Part shown: positions 46,379-55,299 of the stretch, in pieces | How the letters are laid out: every line of letters begins with the position of its first letter | Numbering within the stretch: the stretch's first letter is position 1 | NCBI RefSeq assembly: GCF_019134595.1 | Contig: NZ_CP077770.1 | Coordinates: 2,538,501 to 2,602,500 of the forward strand | From: Pseudoalteromonas shioyasakiensis | GTDB lineage: Bacteria > Pseudomonadota > Gammaproteobacteria > Enterobacterales > Alteromonadaceae | DNA: 64,000 nt | Reading direction: 5' to 3' | Translations under genes and position numbers: made by a program | The notes under the pieces: generated by a model | The model's input: only the letters and a program-made list of their open reading frames with translations | Database searches by the model: none | What the model was told of the DNA's origin: nothing

Positions 46379-47425
46379 ATGAGCGAAGTAAATAATCCAT
46401 TAGGCCTAATGGGCATTGAATTCACTGAATACGCAACACCTGATGCAGATTACATGGACAAAGTGTTTACTGATTTTGGCTTCTCAAAGCTAAAAAAATT
46501 CAAAGGTAAAGACATTGTTTACTACAACCAACATGACATTCATTTCTTACTAAACAATGAGCGTGAAGGTTTCTCTGCTGAATTTGCTAAAAGCCACGGC
46601 CCAGCAATCTGTTCTATGGGTTGGCGTGTAGAGAATGCACAAAAAGCATTCGAAGTTGCTGTTGAGCGCGGTGCAAAACCAGCGACAGACTCAACTCACA
46701 AAAATTTACCATACCCTGCTATTTACGGTATTGGCGACAGCTTAATTTATTTCATCGAGCAATTTGGCGACAAAGGTTCTATTTATGAGTCAGATTTTGA
46801 AGATTTAAGCGAGCAAAACATTGTTGAAGACAAAGGCTTCATCCGTATCGACCATTTAACCAATAACGTTTATAAAGGCACAATGGAAACATGGGCTAAC
46901 TTCTATAAAGACGTATTTGGTTTTACAGAAGTTCGTTACTTCGACATTAAAGGTCAAAAAACAGCGTTATTATCTTACGCACTTAAATCTCCGTGCGGTA
47001 CTTTCTCGATTCCAATCAACGAAGGTAAAGATAACAACAACAACCAAATCGATGAGTACTTAAATGAGTACAATGGTCCAGGTGTACAGCATTTAGCATT
47101 CCTAACGAATGACCTAGTAAGTTCACTTGATAAGCTTGACCAATCAACGATTGCCACGCTTGATATCATTCCTGAGTACTACGACACCATTTTTGACCGT
47201 GTGCCTTGGGTTAAAGAAGATAAAGAGAAGATCCGTGAGCATCAAATCCTAGTAGATAGCCAAAGCGAAAACTGTTACCTACTGCAAATCTTCTCGAAGA
47301 ACCTATTTGGTCCTATCTTCATCGAGATGATCCAACGTGTAGACGACGGCGGTTTTGGTGAAGGTAACTTCCAAGCGCTGTTCGAATCAATCGAACGTGA
47401 TCAAGAGCGCCGTGGTGTAATCTAA
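46379..47425 (+). CDS. hpd: 4-hydroxyphenylpyruvate dioxygenase
   Basis: A 348-residue protein. The frame opens at GTG 46352 and has another ATG at 46373, but GGGAG is best spaced for the ATG at 46379 (MSEVNNPLGLMG), which matches the family N-terminus. The Fe(II) ligands are in place: H159 (DHLTNNV), H238 (GVQHLAF) and E316 (FIEMIQR). The C-terminal 'GFGEGNFQALFESIERDQ' is a strong signature. It turns 4-hydroxyphenylpyruvate into homogentisate in tyrosine breakdown. A terminator separates it from the next gene. Confidence 0.97.
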   Translation: MSEVNNPLGLMGIEFTEYATPDADYMDKVFTDFGFSKLKKFKGKDIVYYNQHDIHFLLNNEREGFSAEFAKSHGPAICSMGWRVENAQKAFEVAVERGAKPATDSTHKNLPYPAIYGIGDSLIYFIEQFGDKGSIYESDFEDLSEQNIVEDKGFIRIDHLTNNVYKGTMETWANFYKDVFGFTEVRYFDIKGQKTALLSYALKSPCGTFSIPINEGKDNNNNQIDEYLNEYNGPGVQHLAFLTNDLVSSLDKLDQSTIATLDIIPEYYDTIFDRVPWVKEDKEKIREHQILVDSQSENCYLLQIFSKNLFGPIFIEMIQRVDDGGFGEGNFQALFESIERDQERRGVI

Positions 47426-47440
47426 ATCATCATAATGAAT

Positions 47441-47483
47441 AAAAAGCAGCGTGTGGTTTGGGTATATTCACACGCTGCTTTTT
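47441..47483 (+). terminator. Terminator after hpd
   Basis: A perfect 15-base stem: AAAAAGCAGCGTGTG with CACACGCTGCTTTTT, 13-base loop. It separates hpd from the fumarylacetoacetase gene. Confidence 0.92.
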
Positions 47484-47580
47484 GTCGTTTTAAATTCTGT
47501 TTTAAACTAACTGTTTAAATTGCGTTGATTGCCTCCATATAGATAACTAATAAATCAGCGCGAACCAATAAGGAAAGAGT

Positions 47581-48894
47581 ATGAGCCTAATTAACGAAAC
47601 CCACGATATTAATCTAAAAAGCTGGGTTGCATCTGCTAACGAAGCGAACTGTGACTTCCCAATTCAAAATCTTCCTTTTGCAGAAGTACGTCGTAAAAAT
47701 TCAGACGAAGCGTTCCGTGGCGCTGTCGCTATTGGTGACCAAGTTATCGACTTAGCAAAAGTAAATGAACTTGGTTTATTCTCTGGTGATGCACAGGTTG
47801 CCGTTAAAGCAGCAAGCCAAACTACACTCAATGAATTTATGGGTCTTGGTCAGCAGTATTGGTCTGCACTTCGTCTAGCGTTATCAAAAGCACTCCGTGA
47901 AGGTGCGAGTGAACAAGCGCAATTAAGCGAAGCGCTTATCTCTCAAGCAGACATCGAATTTGCGCTACCGTGCCGTATTGGTGATTACACTGACTTTTAT
48001 ACGTCTATTTACCACGCAACAGCGGTAGGTAGTCTATTCCGCCCTGATAACCCACTTCTACCTAACTACAAATGGGTACCAATTGGTTATCACGGCCGCT
48101 CATCGTCAATTGATGTTTCAGGTCAAACGTTCCACCGCCCTAACGGTCAAACCAAAGCGCCAGATGCAGAAGTACCATCATTCGGCCCTTGTAAACGCCT
48201 AGACTACGAACTTGAGTTAGGTATCTACCTTGGTAAAGGTAATGAATTAGGCGATGCTATTGCCATCGAAAATGCTGAAAACCACGTATTTGGTTTCTGT
48301 GTATTTAATGACTGGTCTGCACGTGATTTACAAGCGTGGGAATACCAACCTCTTGGTCCATTCCTTGCGAAGAACTTCGCGTCGACTGTGTCTCCTTGGA
48401 TTGTTACAACAGAAGCACTGGCTCCATTTAGAACAAACTGGACACGTGACGAAAACGATCCACAACCAATGGACTATTTAGAGTCAGCTCATAACCGTGA
48501 GTTTGGTGCATTCGATATCAAAATGGATGTACAAATTGAAACTGAAAAGATGCGTGCAGCTGGCGAAGCACCAACACAAGTATCTAAATCAAGCTTCAAG
48601 CACTCTTACTGGACAGTCGCGCAAATGGTGACTCACCACACTGTTAATGGCTGTAACTTCCAACCAGGCGACATGTTAGGTTCAGGTACTCAATCAGGCC
48701 CTGAGCACGAAGAAGCAGGTTCATTATTAGAACTATCACGCGGTGGCAAAGAAAAGATCACCCTTGCTAATGGCGAGCAACGTGCTTTCTTGGAAGATGG
48801 CGACAACGTAATCATGCGTGGTTGGTGCGAGAAAGACGGTTTTGCACGCATTGGTTTTGGTTCAGTAGAAGGTACAGTACTACCTGCTAAATAA
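47581..48894 (+). CDS. fahA: Fumarylacetoacetase
   Basis: A 437-residue protein of normal family length. N-terminal SH3-like domain (about 1-120), then the FAH catalytic domain with 'DYTDFYTSIYHATAVG', 'WVPIGYHGRSSSI', 'LDYELELGIYLG' and 'VFNDWSARDLQAWEYQPLGPFLAKNF'. It cleaves fumarylacetoacetate to fumarate and acetoacetate, the last step of the homogentisate pathway. AAGGAAAG Shine-Dalgarno. The intermediate steps (homogentisate dioxygenase, maleylacetoacetate isomerase) are not encoded next to it. Confidence 0.96.
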   Translation: MSLINETHDINLKSWVASANEANCDFPIQNLPFAEVRRKNSDEAFRGAVAIGDQVIDLAKVNELGLFSGDAQVAVKAASQTTLNEFMGLGQQYWSALRLALSKALREGASEQAQLSEALISQADIEFALPCRIGDYTDFYTSIYHATAVGSLFRPDNPLLPNYKWVPIGYHGRSSSIDVSGQTFHRPNGQTKAPDAEVPSFGPCKRLDYELELGIYLGKGNELGDAIAIENAENHVFGFCVFNDWSARDLQAWEYQPLGPFLAKNFASTVSPWIVTTEALAPFRTNWTRDENDPQPMDYLESAHNREFGAFDIKMDVQIETEKMRAAGEAPTQVSKSSFKHSYWTVAQMVTHHTVNGCNFQPGDMLGSGTQSGPEHEEAGSLLELSRGGKEKITLANGEQRAFLEDGDNVIMRGWCEKDGFARIGFGSVEGTVLPAK

Positions 48895-48930
48895 AAGTAA
48901 CTCGCTATTTTTATTTCCAGAACAACGATT

Positions 48931-48953
48931 AAGGGCATTTTTTGCCCTTTTTA
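48931..48953 (+). terminator. Terminator after fumarylacetoacetase
   Basis: AAGGGCA / TGCCCTT arms around TTTTT, then a T run. Confidence 0.85.
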
Positions 48954-49045
48954 TTTGCCTTTTATCAATTGAGTTACAATTTTTTTCTGGCTTTTTTAAA
49001 TCAGATTGCTATCTTAACTCGGTTATTAGTTAAATTTTATACGCT

Positions 49046-50194
49046 ATGTTAGTTAAACTTAAGTCTTTTTATCGCACGTTATTTCCAGCTAGACAGCTGT
49101 TGATCCGTCAAAATGGCGAAGTAAAGCACTTAATATTAGCTCCATGGTTACAATTAACTGCACTCCTAGTCATTTTAACTGCCATTGTTTGGCTAAGTAT
49201 TTCGACACTACAGATCATGTCACAAGCTGACCAAATCATCAGCATTGAACAAAATCAACTAAGCAAACAACAACAGTGGCAGCAACAGCGCTACCAGCAA
49301 CAAGCGGCCTATGAAAAACAGTTAGAGCAACTTGCAATTCTTGAACAAAAGCAAGCGCTCTTGCAAAGCATGATTGAGTCGCTACCTGAGTCAATGAACA
49401 AACCTGCATTAGCAACTGACGCAGAGCCATTGCTTTTACCTGTCCAGGAACACACAGAAGAGTTTCACGCTCCATTAGAAGATGATCAACCAAAACAAGT
49501 TAAACGCATAGAAAGCATGTCTGAGCGCTTAGTGCGTCTTGATGCCGCTTACAACAACAGCTTTGTTGTATTAGATCAGCAAATCAAACTTCGTCATCAA
49601 GAAATAGTTGCCATGTTAGAAGGCGCTGGCCTTGATAGCAGCCTTGCCAATGCAACTGTGCTTGAAAACTCAGACACAGCGCAAGGTGGCCCGTTAGACT
49701 TATTTGACGAGTCAAAAATTCCGGCTGAGTTTTTAGCGATTGCCGATAACCTTTTAGCGTTAAATAACTTAGAAAATTTACTCAGCGAATTACCACAAAC
49801 ACTCCCTGCTGCTGATTACTATATATCAAGTAGTTTTGGTCTTCGTAAAGATCCAATGAATGGCCGCCGCGCTTTTCATAAGGGGGTTGATTTAGCTGGT
49901 TGGCATAAAACCGAGATTTTTGCTCCCGCTGATGGCACCGTTTTACGTGCTGGTCGAAATGGCGGGTATGGCAACTTTATCGAACTACAACACAAAAATG
50001 GCTTCGTCACTCGCTTCGGACATCTTAATAAAATTAAGGTTAAAAAAGGCCAAACAGTAACTAAAGACGATGTCATTGGTTTAATGGGTAGTACAGGCCG
50101 TAGTACCAGCACTCACCTACATTACGAAGTTTTAGTGAATGGCAAACATGTCAACCCAGTTAAAATAACAAAGGCGCTTTCTCGTGTTCGGTAA
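49046..50194 (+). CDS. M23 family metallopeptidase, membrane-anchored, paired with bactofilin
   Basis: A 382-residue protein with one membrane anchor (about 34-58), a glutamine-rich coiled coil (about 65-115) and a C-terminal LytM/M23 domain. Zinc-site residues are visible: H278-K-G-V-D282 and H357-L-H359. With all ligands present it should be an active peptidoglycan DD- or DL-endopeptidase in the periplasm. No clear Shine-Dalgarno. It overlaps the bactofilin gene by 11 bases; this pair is known to set cell shape in Helicobacter and others. Confidence 0.92.
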   Translation: MLVKLKSFYRTLFPARQLLIRQNGEVKHLILAPWLQLTALLVILTAIVWLSISTLQIMSQADQIISIEQNQLSKQQQWQQQRYQQQAAYEKQLEQLAILEQKQALLQSMIESLPESMNKPALATDAEPLLLPVQEHTEEFHAPLEDDQPKQVKRIESMSERLVRLDAAYNNSFVVLDQQIKLRHQEIVAMLEGAGLDSSLANATVLENSDTAQGGPLDLFDESKIPAEFLAIADNLLALNNLENLLSELPQTLPAADYYISSSFGLRKDPMNGRRAFHKGVDLAGWHKTEIFAPADGTVLRAGRNGGYGNFIELQHKNGFVTRFGHLNKIKVKKGQTVTKDDVIGLMGSTGRSTSTHLHYEVLVNGKHVNPVKITKALSRVR

Positions 50195-50672
50195 AAAAAA
50201 ACAAGCTCCAGCTAGCTCAACTAGCTCTACTTTAAAAAGAACAAACCATACTCCCTCTATTATTGCAGAAGATGTTCGCTTAACTGGCACTTTAGTAAGC
50301 CAAGGTGAAGTTCAACTTGATGGTCGTATTGACGGTGATTTAAGAGTAAAACATCTTGTTATCGGCCTAACAGGCATGGTTGAAGGTCTTATAGAAGCAG
50401 ATAGTATCGTAATTAAAGGCAAGATCATTGGCTCCTTGATTGCGAATAAGGTGACCATAGAAAGTACAGCTCAAGTCCACGGTGATGTGTTTCACGATAC
50501 ATTAAGTATTGAAGCAGGTGCTAATATCGAAGGCAGCTTAAAGCATCGTCATGAAGAAGATAAAATTGCTCCTATCAAGCCAAGCTCAAGCGATGAAAGT
50601 AGCCCATCAATACTGGCTGATGATGACAACGACTTGTCGTTTGTGAACAAACAAGCCGCTGATAAGTCTTAA
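50184..50672 (+). CDS. Bactofilin
   Basis: A 162-residue protein, GTG start inside the end of the M23 gene. The core (about 30-125) is the repetitive right-handed beta-helix of bactofilins: 'IIAEDVRLTGTLVSQGEVQLDGRIDGDLR', 'VEGLIEADSIVIKGKIIGSL', 'VHGDVFHDTLSIEAGANIEG'. Both tails are polar and disordered. It forms nucleotide-free filaments on the inner membrane and would place the M23 peptidase. The end overlaps the convergent DUF4442 gene by four bases. Confidence 0.95.
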   Translation: MFGKKKQAPASSTSSTLKRTNHTPSIIAEDVRLTGTLVSQGEVQLDGRIDGDLRVKHLVIGLTGMVEGLIEADSIVIKGKIIGSLIANKVTIESTAQVHGDVFHDTLSIEAGANIEGSLKHRHEEDKIAPIKPSSSDESSPSILADDDNDLSFVNKQAADKS

Positions 50673-51145
50673 CGTTTTTTAGCCGTTATATACATAGTAA
50701 TATCCGCGGTGAACACTAACTCATCGCGGCTATTATAAACCTTCACCGGCACTAGCAAGTCTTGCTTGTCTAACCACTCACTCGGCACTTCAATCTTTGC
50801 AACAGCACGCATGTCTGTGTCAATTTTTGCTAAATAGTTCACTGTCATGCCTTTTGGGATCCAGCGATGTGTTTTTGCTGGTACAGTTGCATCAACCATT
50901 AAGCCGGCGCATAGCTCTGCCACATTACATTGTGCAATTGCATGGATAGTACCAATGTGATTATGGATTGCTCGGCGATTTTTAACAGTTGCGCTGCAAT
51001 GCCCAGCGGTTAAATTTGTGATCAATGGTTTTATTGAACCAAAGTAAGGGGCTTTAAAACACACGGCTTTACTAAACAACCAGTTACCCTTTGGCAGTGA
51101 CTGGCATTTAGTCCAAATTTTTAATAATGATGATGGTGAGCTCAC
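50669..51145 (-). CDS. DUF4442 hotdog-fold protein
   Basis: A 158-residue cytoplasmic protein opening with GTG. 'TAGHCSATVKNRRAIHNHIGTIHAIAQCNVAELCAGLMV' carries the N-H-x-G-T-x-H-A pattern of the DUF4442 / PaaI-like hotdog group. Members are presumed acyl-CoA thioesterases or binding proteins, with no firm substrate. It is convergent with bactofilin and divergent from the Bcr/CflA gene. Confidence 0.75.
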   Translation of the reverse strand: MSSPSSLLKIWTKCQSLPKGNWLFSKAVCFKAPYFGSIKPLITNLTAGHCSATVKNRRAIHNHIGTIHAIAQCNVAELCAGLMVDATVPAKTHRWIPKGMTVNYLAKIDTDMRAVAKIEVPSEWLDKQDLLVPVKVYNSRDELVFTADITMYITAKKR

Positions 51146-51322
51146 GACGTTTATCCATTATTTTTATGATGTGAGATAAAAAACTAACACATCAGACCAG
51201 ATAGCGAAATGGAAAATTTTTGTAAGCAGTTTTGATGATTACGTATGTATTACACTTTTCGCTACCTGAACGCTTTTCTTTTCCTTTAGGGGCACATAAA
51301 ATACCGTTTTAAAGGAGAGCGA

Positions 51323-52495
51323 ATGCAGTCACGCCAGCACAAAAACCTCAGCTTACTATTTATTCTTGGCCTTCTGGTTATCTTTAGCCCGTTAGCAATT
51401 GATATTTACTTACCCGCGTTTCCGACCATTGCAGAACAATTCAGCGCTTCAGAAAAGCAAATTCAGCAAACCGTCGCTATTTTTATGCTTACCGTTGGGC
51501 TTGGACAGCTCATTGCAGGGCCATTAGCAGATAAATTTGGTCGTAAGCCTGTGGCAATTACCGGTGTGACAATTTATGGTTTAGCGGCTTTTGGCGCGTA
51601 TCTGGCACCTGATTTTGCAAGCCTGATGATTGCAAGAGCACTACAAGGTTTGGGGGCCTGTGCCACATTTGTAGTAGCATTTGCCATTGTAAGAGATAGA
51701 TTTGGTAGTGAACGCAGCGGCCAAATCATTACTTATCTTAATGGTATCGTCTGCTTTATCCCTGCCCTCGCGCCAATTTTAGGCGCTTGGCTCACAGTAC
51801 AGTTTGGCTGGCGCATGAACTTTTTATTCATGGCTGTATTTGCACTCATTGGTTTATTCATAACCTTGTTAATGTATAAAGAAACCCGCCCTGCCGATAG
51901 TGTATATAGTGGTCATATTCTTGACCTGCGCCGTTTTATGCCAATTATCAGCACGCCATTGTTTTTATTCCATAGCTTAATTTGCTTGGTAACTATGTCG
52001 GCTATTTTAGTCTTCGTTACCTTAGCACCTGGCTGGCTTATTACTGAATTAGGTGGCAGTGTTACCGACTTTACTTTCTGGTTTACCTGTAATGCGGTCT
52101 TGAGCATTGTTGCAAGCTTTATTATGCCACTGTACATCAAACGCCAACCAAAACGCGCGTTAAAAGCAGGACTATTGTTGCTTGTAATCGCAGGAGCCTT
52201 AATGTTGGCCTTTAGCCAACAACGTACAGCGCTTGCGTTGATGTTTCCGATGTTTATTGCTGCGTTTGGTTTTGCACTGACACTTGGCTCATCAGCAGGC
52301 CGTGCACTAAGTTTGTTTCCTAAGCAAGCAGGCACAGCATCAGCACTTATTGGCTTAATGCAAATGAGTGGTGCAAGCTTATTAGTGTTTATAACGCAAT
52401 TGTCAAATTTGACTACACCTGTATTAATTGGCGTGCACTTTTTAATGCTCATCCCATTTACCTACCTATTGTTCAAACATAAGCACTTGTCATAA
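51323..52495 (+). CDS. Bcr/CflA family drug-resistance MFS transporter
   Basis: A 390-residue, 12-segment inner-membrane protein. 'LLVIFSPLAIDIYLPAFPTIAEQF' is the Bcr/CflA N-terminal signature and 'GPLADKFGRKP' is MFS motif A; 'RALQGLGACATFVVAFAIVRD' includes antiporter motif C-like sequence. It exports drugs or metabolites (bicyclomycin, sulfonamides or amino acid derivatives in relatives) with proton exchange. AAAGGAGAG Shine-Dalgarno. Confidence 0.93.
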   Translation: MQSRQHKNLSLLFILGLLVIFSPLAIDIYLPAFPTIAEQFSASEKQIQQTVAIFMLTVGLGQLIAGPLADKFGRKPVAITGVTIYGLAAFGAYLAPDFASLMIARALQGLGACATFVVAFAIVRDRFGSERSGQIITYLNGIVCFIPALAPILGAWLTVQFGWRMNFLFMAVFALIGLFITLLMYKETRPADSVYSGHILDLRRFMPIISTPLFLFHSLICLVTMSAILVFVTLAPGWLITELGGSVTDFTFWFTCNAVLSIVASFIMPLYIKRQPKRALKAGLLLLVIAGALMLAFSQQRTALALMFPMFIAAFGFALTLGSSAGRALSLFPKQAGTASALIGLMQMSGASLLVFITQLSNLTTPVLIGVHFLMLIPFTYLLFKHKHLS

Positions 52496-52524
52496 AAAAG
52501 TTTTATCATACTTTTTGTCATAAT

Positions 52525-52557
52525 GGGTAAATGAGAATCGTTATACTCTATTTACCC
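52525..52557. promoter_or_regulatory. Inverted repeat between the MFS gene and the subtilase gene
   Basis: GGGTAAAT(GAG) pairs with (CTC)ATTTACCC with a single bulge. The loop region TGAGAATCGTTAT has partial likeness to a Fur box. No long T tract follows, so it may be an operator or a weak terminator. Confidence 0.35.
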
Positions 52558-52718
52558 GTTTAGACATCCTGTTATTCCCTACTGTTATAAAAAGCACCTT
52601 TCTAGAATGATTTGTTCCAGTTTTGTGGATTATTTTGCTTGTACCTATAGCATCATTAATCTATTGTTTACTCATGTTAACATCTGGTTAACTCAACAAC
52701 ATGTTTGGGATACGAATC

Positions 52719-54560
52719 ATGAAAAAGAATAAATTAGCATTAGCACTGATCATCAGTGGACTATGTGCAGCAGGAACTGCAAACGCAGCAAATGACCGTT
52801 ACATCATCCAAGTAGACAACAATAAAAAAGGCGTAGTTAAAGCACTCGCTAAAAAGCTTGGTGGTGATATTAAAGTTGATGGTAATGGCTTTATTGCAGC
52901 GCAATTTACAGGTCATGACCTTGCAAGTGTAAAAGGCTTACTAAACAACCCTCACATCAAACTGGTTGAAGAAGACCAAAAGCGTGTACCAATGGCGCTT
53001 TATAACGATGACGCTGGTAATGCAATGCAGCAGCAATTAACGCCATACGCAGTTTACCAATCACAAGCTGATAAAGTTACCTTCGATGCGAATGCTGGCA
53101 TGAAAGTATGTGTGATTGACTCAGGTTTAGATGCAACAAACCCTGACTTCATTTGGGGTAACATTACAGGTGATAATGACAGTGGCACAGGCAACTGGTT
53201 CGACAATGGTGGCCCACATGGTACTCACGTAGCAGGTACTATTGGCGCCGCAGACAACAATGTTGGTGTGGTTGGTATGGCACCAGGTGTGGCAATGCAC
53301 ATCATCAAAGTATTCAACGCTGAAGGCTGGGGTTACTCTTCAGATTTAGCACACGCAGCAGATTTATGTTCTCAAGCAGGTGCAAATATCATCAGCATGA
53401 GTCTTGGCGGCGGTGGTTCAAATAGCACCGAATCTAACGCATTTGCTAATTTCACAAGTGCTGGCGGTTTAGTCGTTGCTGCAGCGGGTAACGATGGTAA
53501 CAACGTACGTTCATACCCTGCAGGCTATCCATCAGTAATGATGATTGGTGCAAATGATGCGGACAACCAAATTGCAGATTTCTCGCAGTTCCCTAGCTGT
53601 ACATCTGGTCGCGGTAAACGCGCTACTACAGATGGAACTATCTGTGTTGAAGTAACAGCAGGTGGTGTTGATACTCTTTCTACTTACCCTGCAGGTATGG
53701 CAACTTCAGCTAGCTTAGCAGCTGATGGCGCAGGCTTTGCTACTTCATCAATGGAAAACTCAGGTAATGCATCAGGCACGGCGTATTACATGGGTACTGC
53801 TGAGAGCGTAGATTCTGGCGCAGCAGGCAAAATTTGTATGATTGACCGCGGTAATATCTCGTTCTATGACAAGGTAAATAATTGCGAGAATTCAGGTGGT
53901 ATCGGCGCTGTTATCATCAATAACGAAGCTGGCATGTTATACGCTACATTAGGCGAAACTAACGATACAACGATTCCAGCTGTAGGTGCTGCATTTGAAG
54001 ACCGCTCAACCCTTCTTTCAAGCACAACTATTGATATCGCAATTGGTACCAGTGATTATGGTTTCATGAGCGGTACATCAATGGCAACCCCTGCTGTTTC
54101 AGGTATCGCAGCGCTAGTATGGTCAAATCACCCTGAGTGTACGGGTACAGAAATCCGTGATGCACTAAAAGCAACGGCAGAAGATCAAGGAGCTTCTGGT
54201 CACGATGTTTACTTCGGTCACGGTATTGTTAAAGCAGCTGACGCAGATGCATACCTAACAGCCAATGGCTGTGCAGGTGGTGGCGATAATGGCGGTGGCA
54301 CAACACCAGGTGGTGATGATATTAGTCTTTCTACTTCAGGCTATAAGTCAAAAGGCACTAAATACATTGATTTAAGCTGGAGTGGCGCTGCTACAAGCAC
54401 TGTCGATGTATACCGTAATGGTAGCAAGGTAGGCTCAGTGGCAAACACTAACAGCTACACTGACACTATCACAACAAAAGGTGGTGGTACTTACACTTAC
54501 CAAGTATGTGAAGCACAAAGTACAACTGTTTGTTCAAACAACAGCACTGTGACGTTCTAA
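52719..54560 (+). CDS. Secreted subtilisin-like serine protease (S8) with PA insert and C-terminal beta domain
   Basis: A 613-residue preproprotein. An in-frame ATG lies at 52701, but GGGA at 52707 suits the ATG at 52719, which gives a clean signal peptide (MKKNKLALAL...ANA). An I9-type propeptide (about 25-95) precedes the S8 domain with D134 (VIDSGLD), H167 (HGTHVAG) and S454 (GTSMATPA). A PA domain is inserted between the His and Ser motifs (about 345-420, 'GKICMIDRGNISFYDKV'). A GGG-rich linker (about 523-535) leads to a fibronectin-like C-terminal domain. It is expected to be an extracellular protease for protein degradation. Confidence 0.95.
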   Translation: MKKNKLALALIISGLCAAGTANAANDRYIIQVDNNKKGVVKALAKKLGGDIKVDGNGFIAAQFTGHDLASVKGLLNNPHIKLVEEDQKRVPMALYNDDAGNAMQQQLTPYAVYQSQADKVTFDANAGMKVCVIDSGLDATNPDFIWGNITGDNDSGTGNWFDNGGPHGTHVAGTIGAADNNVGVVGMAPGVAMHIIKVFNAEGWGYSSDLAHAADLCSQAGANIISMSLGGGGSNSTESNAFANFTSAGGLVVAAAGNDGNNVRSYPAGYPSVMMIGANDADNQIADFSQFPSCTSGRGKRATTDGTICVEVTAGGVDTLSTYPAGMATSASLAADGAGFATSSMENSGNASGTAYYMGTAESVDSGAAGKICMIDRGNISFYDKVNNCENSGGIGAVIINNEAGMLYATLGETNDTTIPAVGAAFEDRSTLLSSTTIDIAIGTSDYGFMSGTSMATPAVSGIAALVWSNHPECTGTEIRDALKATAEDQGASGHDVYFGHGIVKAADADAYLTANGCAGGGDNGGGTTPGGDDISLSTSGYKSKGTKYIDLSWSGAATSTVDVYRNGSKVGSVANTNSYTDTITTKGGGTYTYQVCEAQSTTVCSNNSTVTF

Positions 54561-54581
54561 TACTTTCCCCAACCCAAATCA

Positions 54582-54610
54582 GCGGGCATTGATTGCCCGC
54601 TTTTTCTTTT
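54582..54610 (+). terminator. Terminator after the subtilase
   Basis: GCGGGCA / TGCCCGC arms around TTGAT, then a long T-rich tail. Confidence 0.9.
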
Positions 54611-54658
54611 TCTAGAAGCTTGTTAAAATCAACTACCTAGCTTTTTATTTTTGTGCCG

Positions 54659-55291
54659 ATGATCAATCCAGAATTTCTACTGTCGTTTTTAGGCGCCAGC
54701 TTTTTAATTGCCGTAGCCCCCGGCCCTTCTAATGCATTTTTAATGGCACAAACCTTTGCCAATGGCCGTAAAGCCGGAATGCAAAGTGCCTTTGGTTTTG
54801 CCTTAGGTGGTGTGGTGCATACTTTTTTTGCGGTGGTGGGTTTAACGGCAATTTTAAAAGCGTCTACTGTTGCCTATACCACAGTTCAGTATTTAGGTGC
54901 GGCGTACCTGTGCTATTTGGGCGTAATGACGTTAAAAGACACCTTCACACAGCCTGAGTCAGACTGCGACGAAAAACCTCATGTAAGTACCAGTAAAAAG
55001 CAAAATGTGATGTTTCAAGCAATGATGACCGAGGTACTTAATCCAAAAGTCGCTCTATTCTTTATTGCGTTTATTCCGCAGTTCGTCGATCCGAGCTTGT
55101 CTTCAACAACTTTTCAGCTCGCTTTTTTTGGTTTACTATACCCGCTTTTTGCTTTTCCTATCGACTGCACGTATATTTATTTCGGCGATAAGATAGCCAG
55201 TTATTTTCTTGAGCACCCGCAAACCCAAATTTGGATTGATCGGATCACGGGGCTGGTGTTTATTGCACTAGCAATTAACCTATTGATATAA
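54659..55291 (+). CDS. LysE/RhtB family amino acid exporter
   Basis: About 210 residues, six hydrophobic segments. 'GASFLIAVAPGPSNAFLMAQTFANGRKAGMQSAFGFALGG' is the family N-terminal signature (APGPs-N), and 'EVLNPKVALFFIAFIPQFV' is the second conserved block. These proteins export amino acids or derivatives such as homoserine lactone. The GTG at 54653 is an alternative start two codons earlier. Eight bases separate it from mgsA, so the two may be cotranscribed. Confidence 0.92.
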   Translation: MINPEFLLSFLGASFLIAVAPGPSNAFLMAQTFANGRKAGMQSAFGFALGGVVHTFFAVVGLTAILKASTVAYTTVQYLGAAYLCYLGVMTLKDTFTQPESDCDEKPHVSTSKKQNVMFQAMMTEVLNPKVALFFIAFIPQFVDPSLSSTTFQLAFFGLLYPLFAFPIDCTYIYFGDKIASYFLEHPQTQIWIDRITGLVFIALAINLLI

Positions 55292-55299
55292 GAGCACTT

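Noticed and set aside
51913..52452. A 179-codon open frame antisense to the Bcr/CflA gene
   Set aside because: It lies wholly inside a well-supported transporter gene on the other strand, has no ribosome site and the product looks like a low-complexity antisense read of membrane segments.
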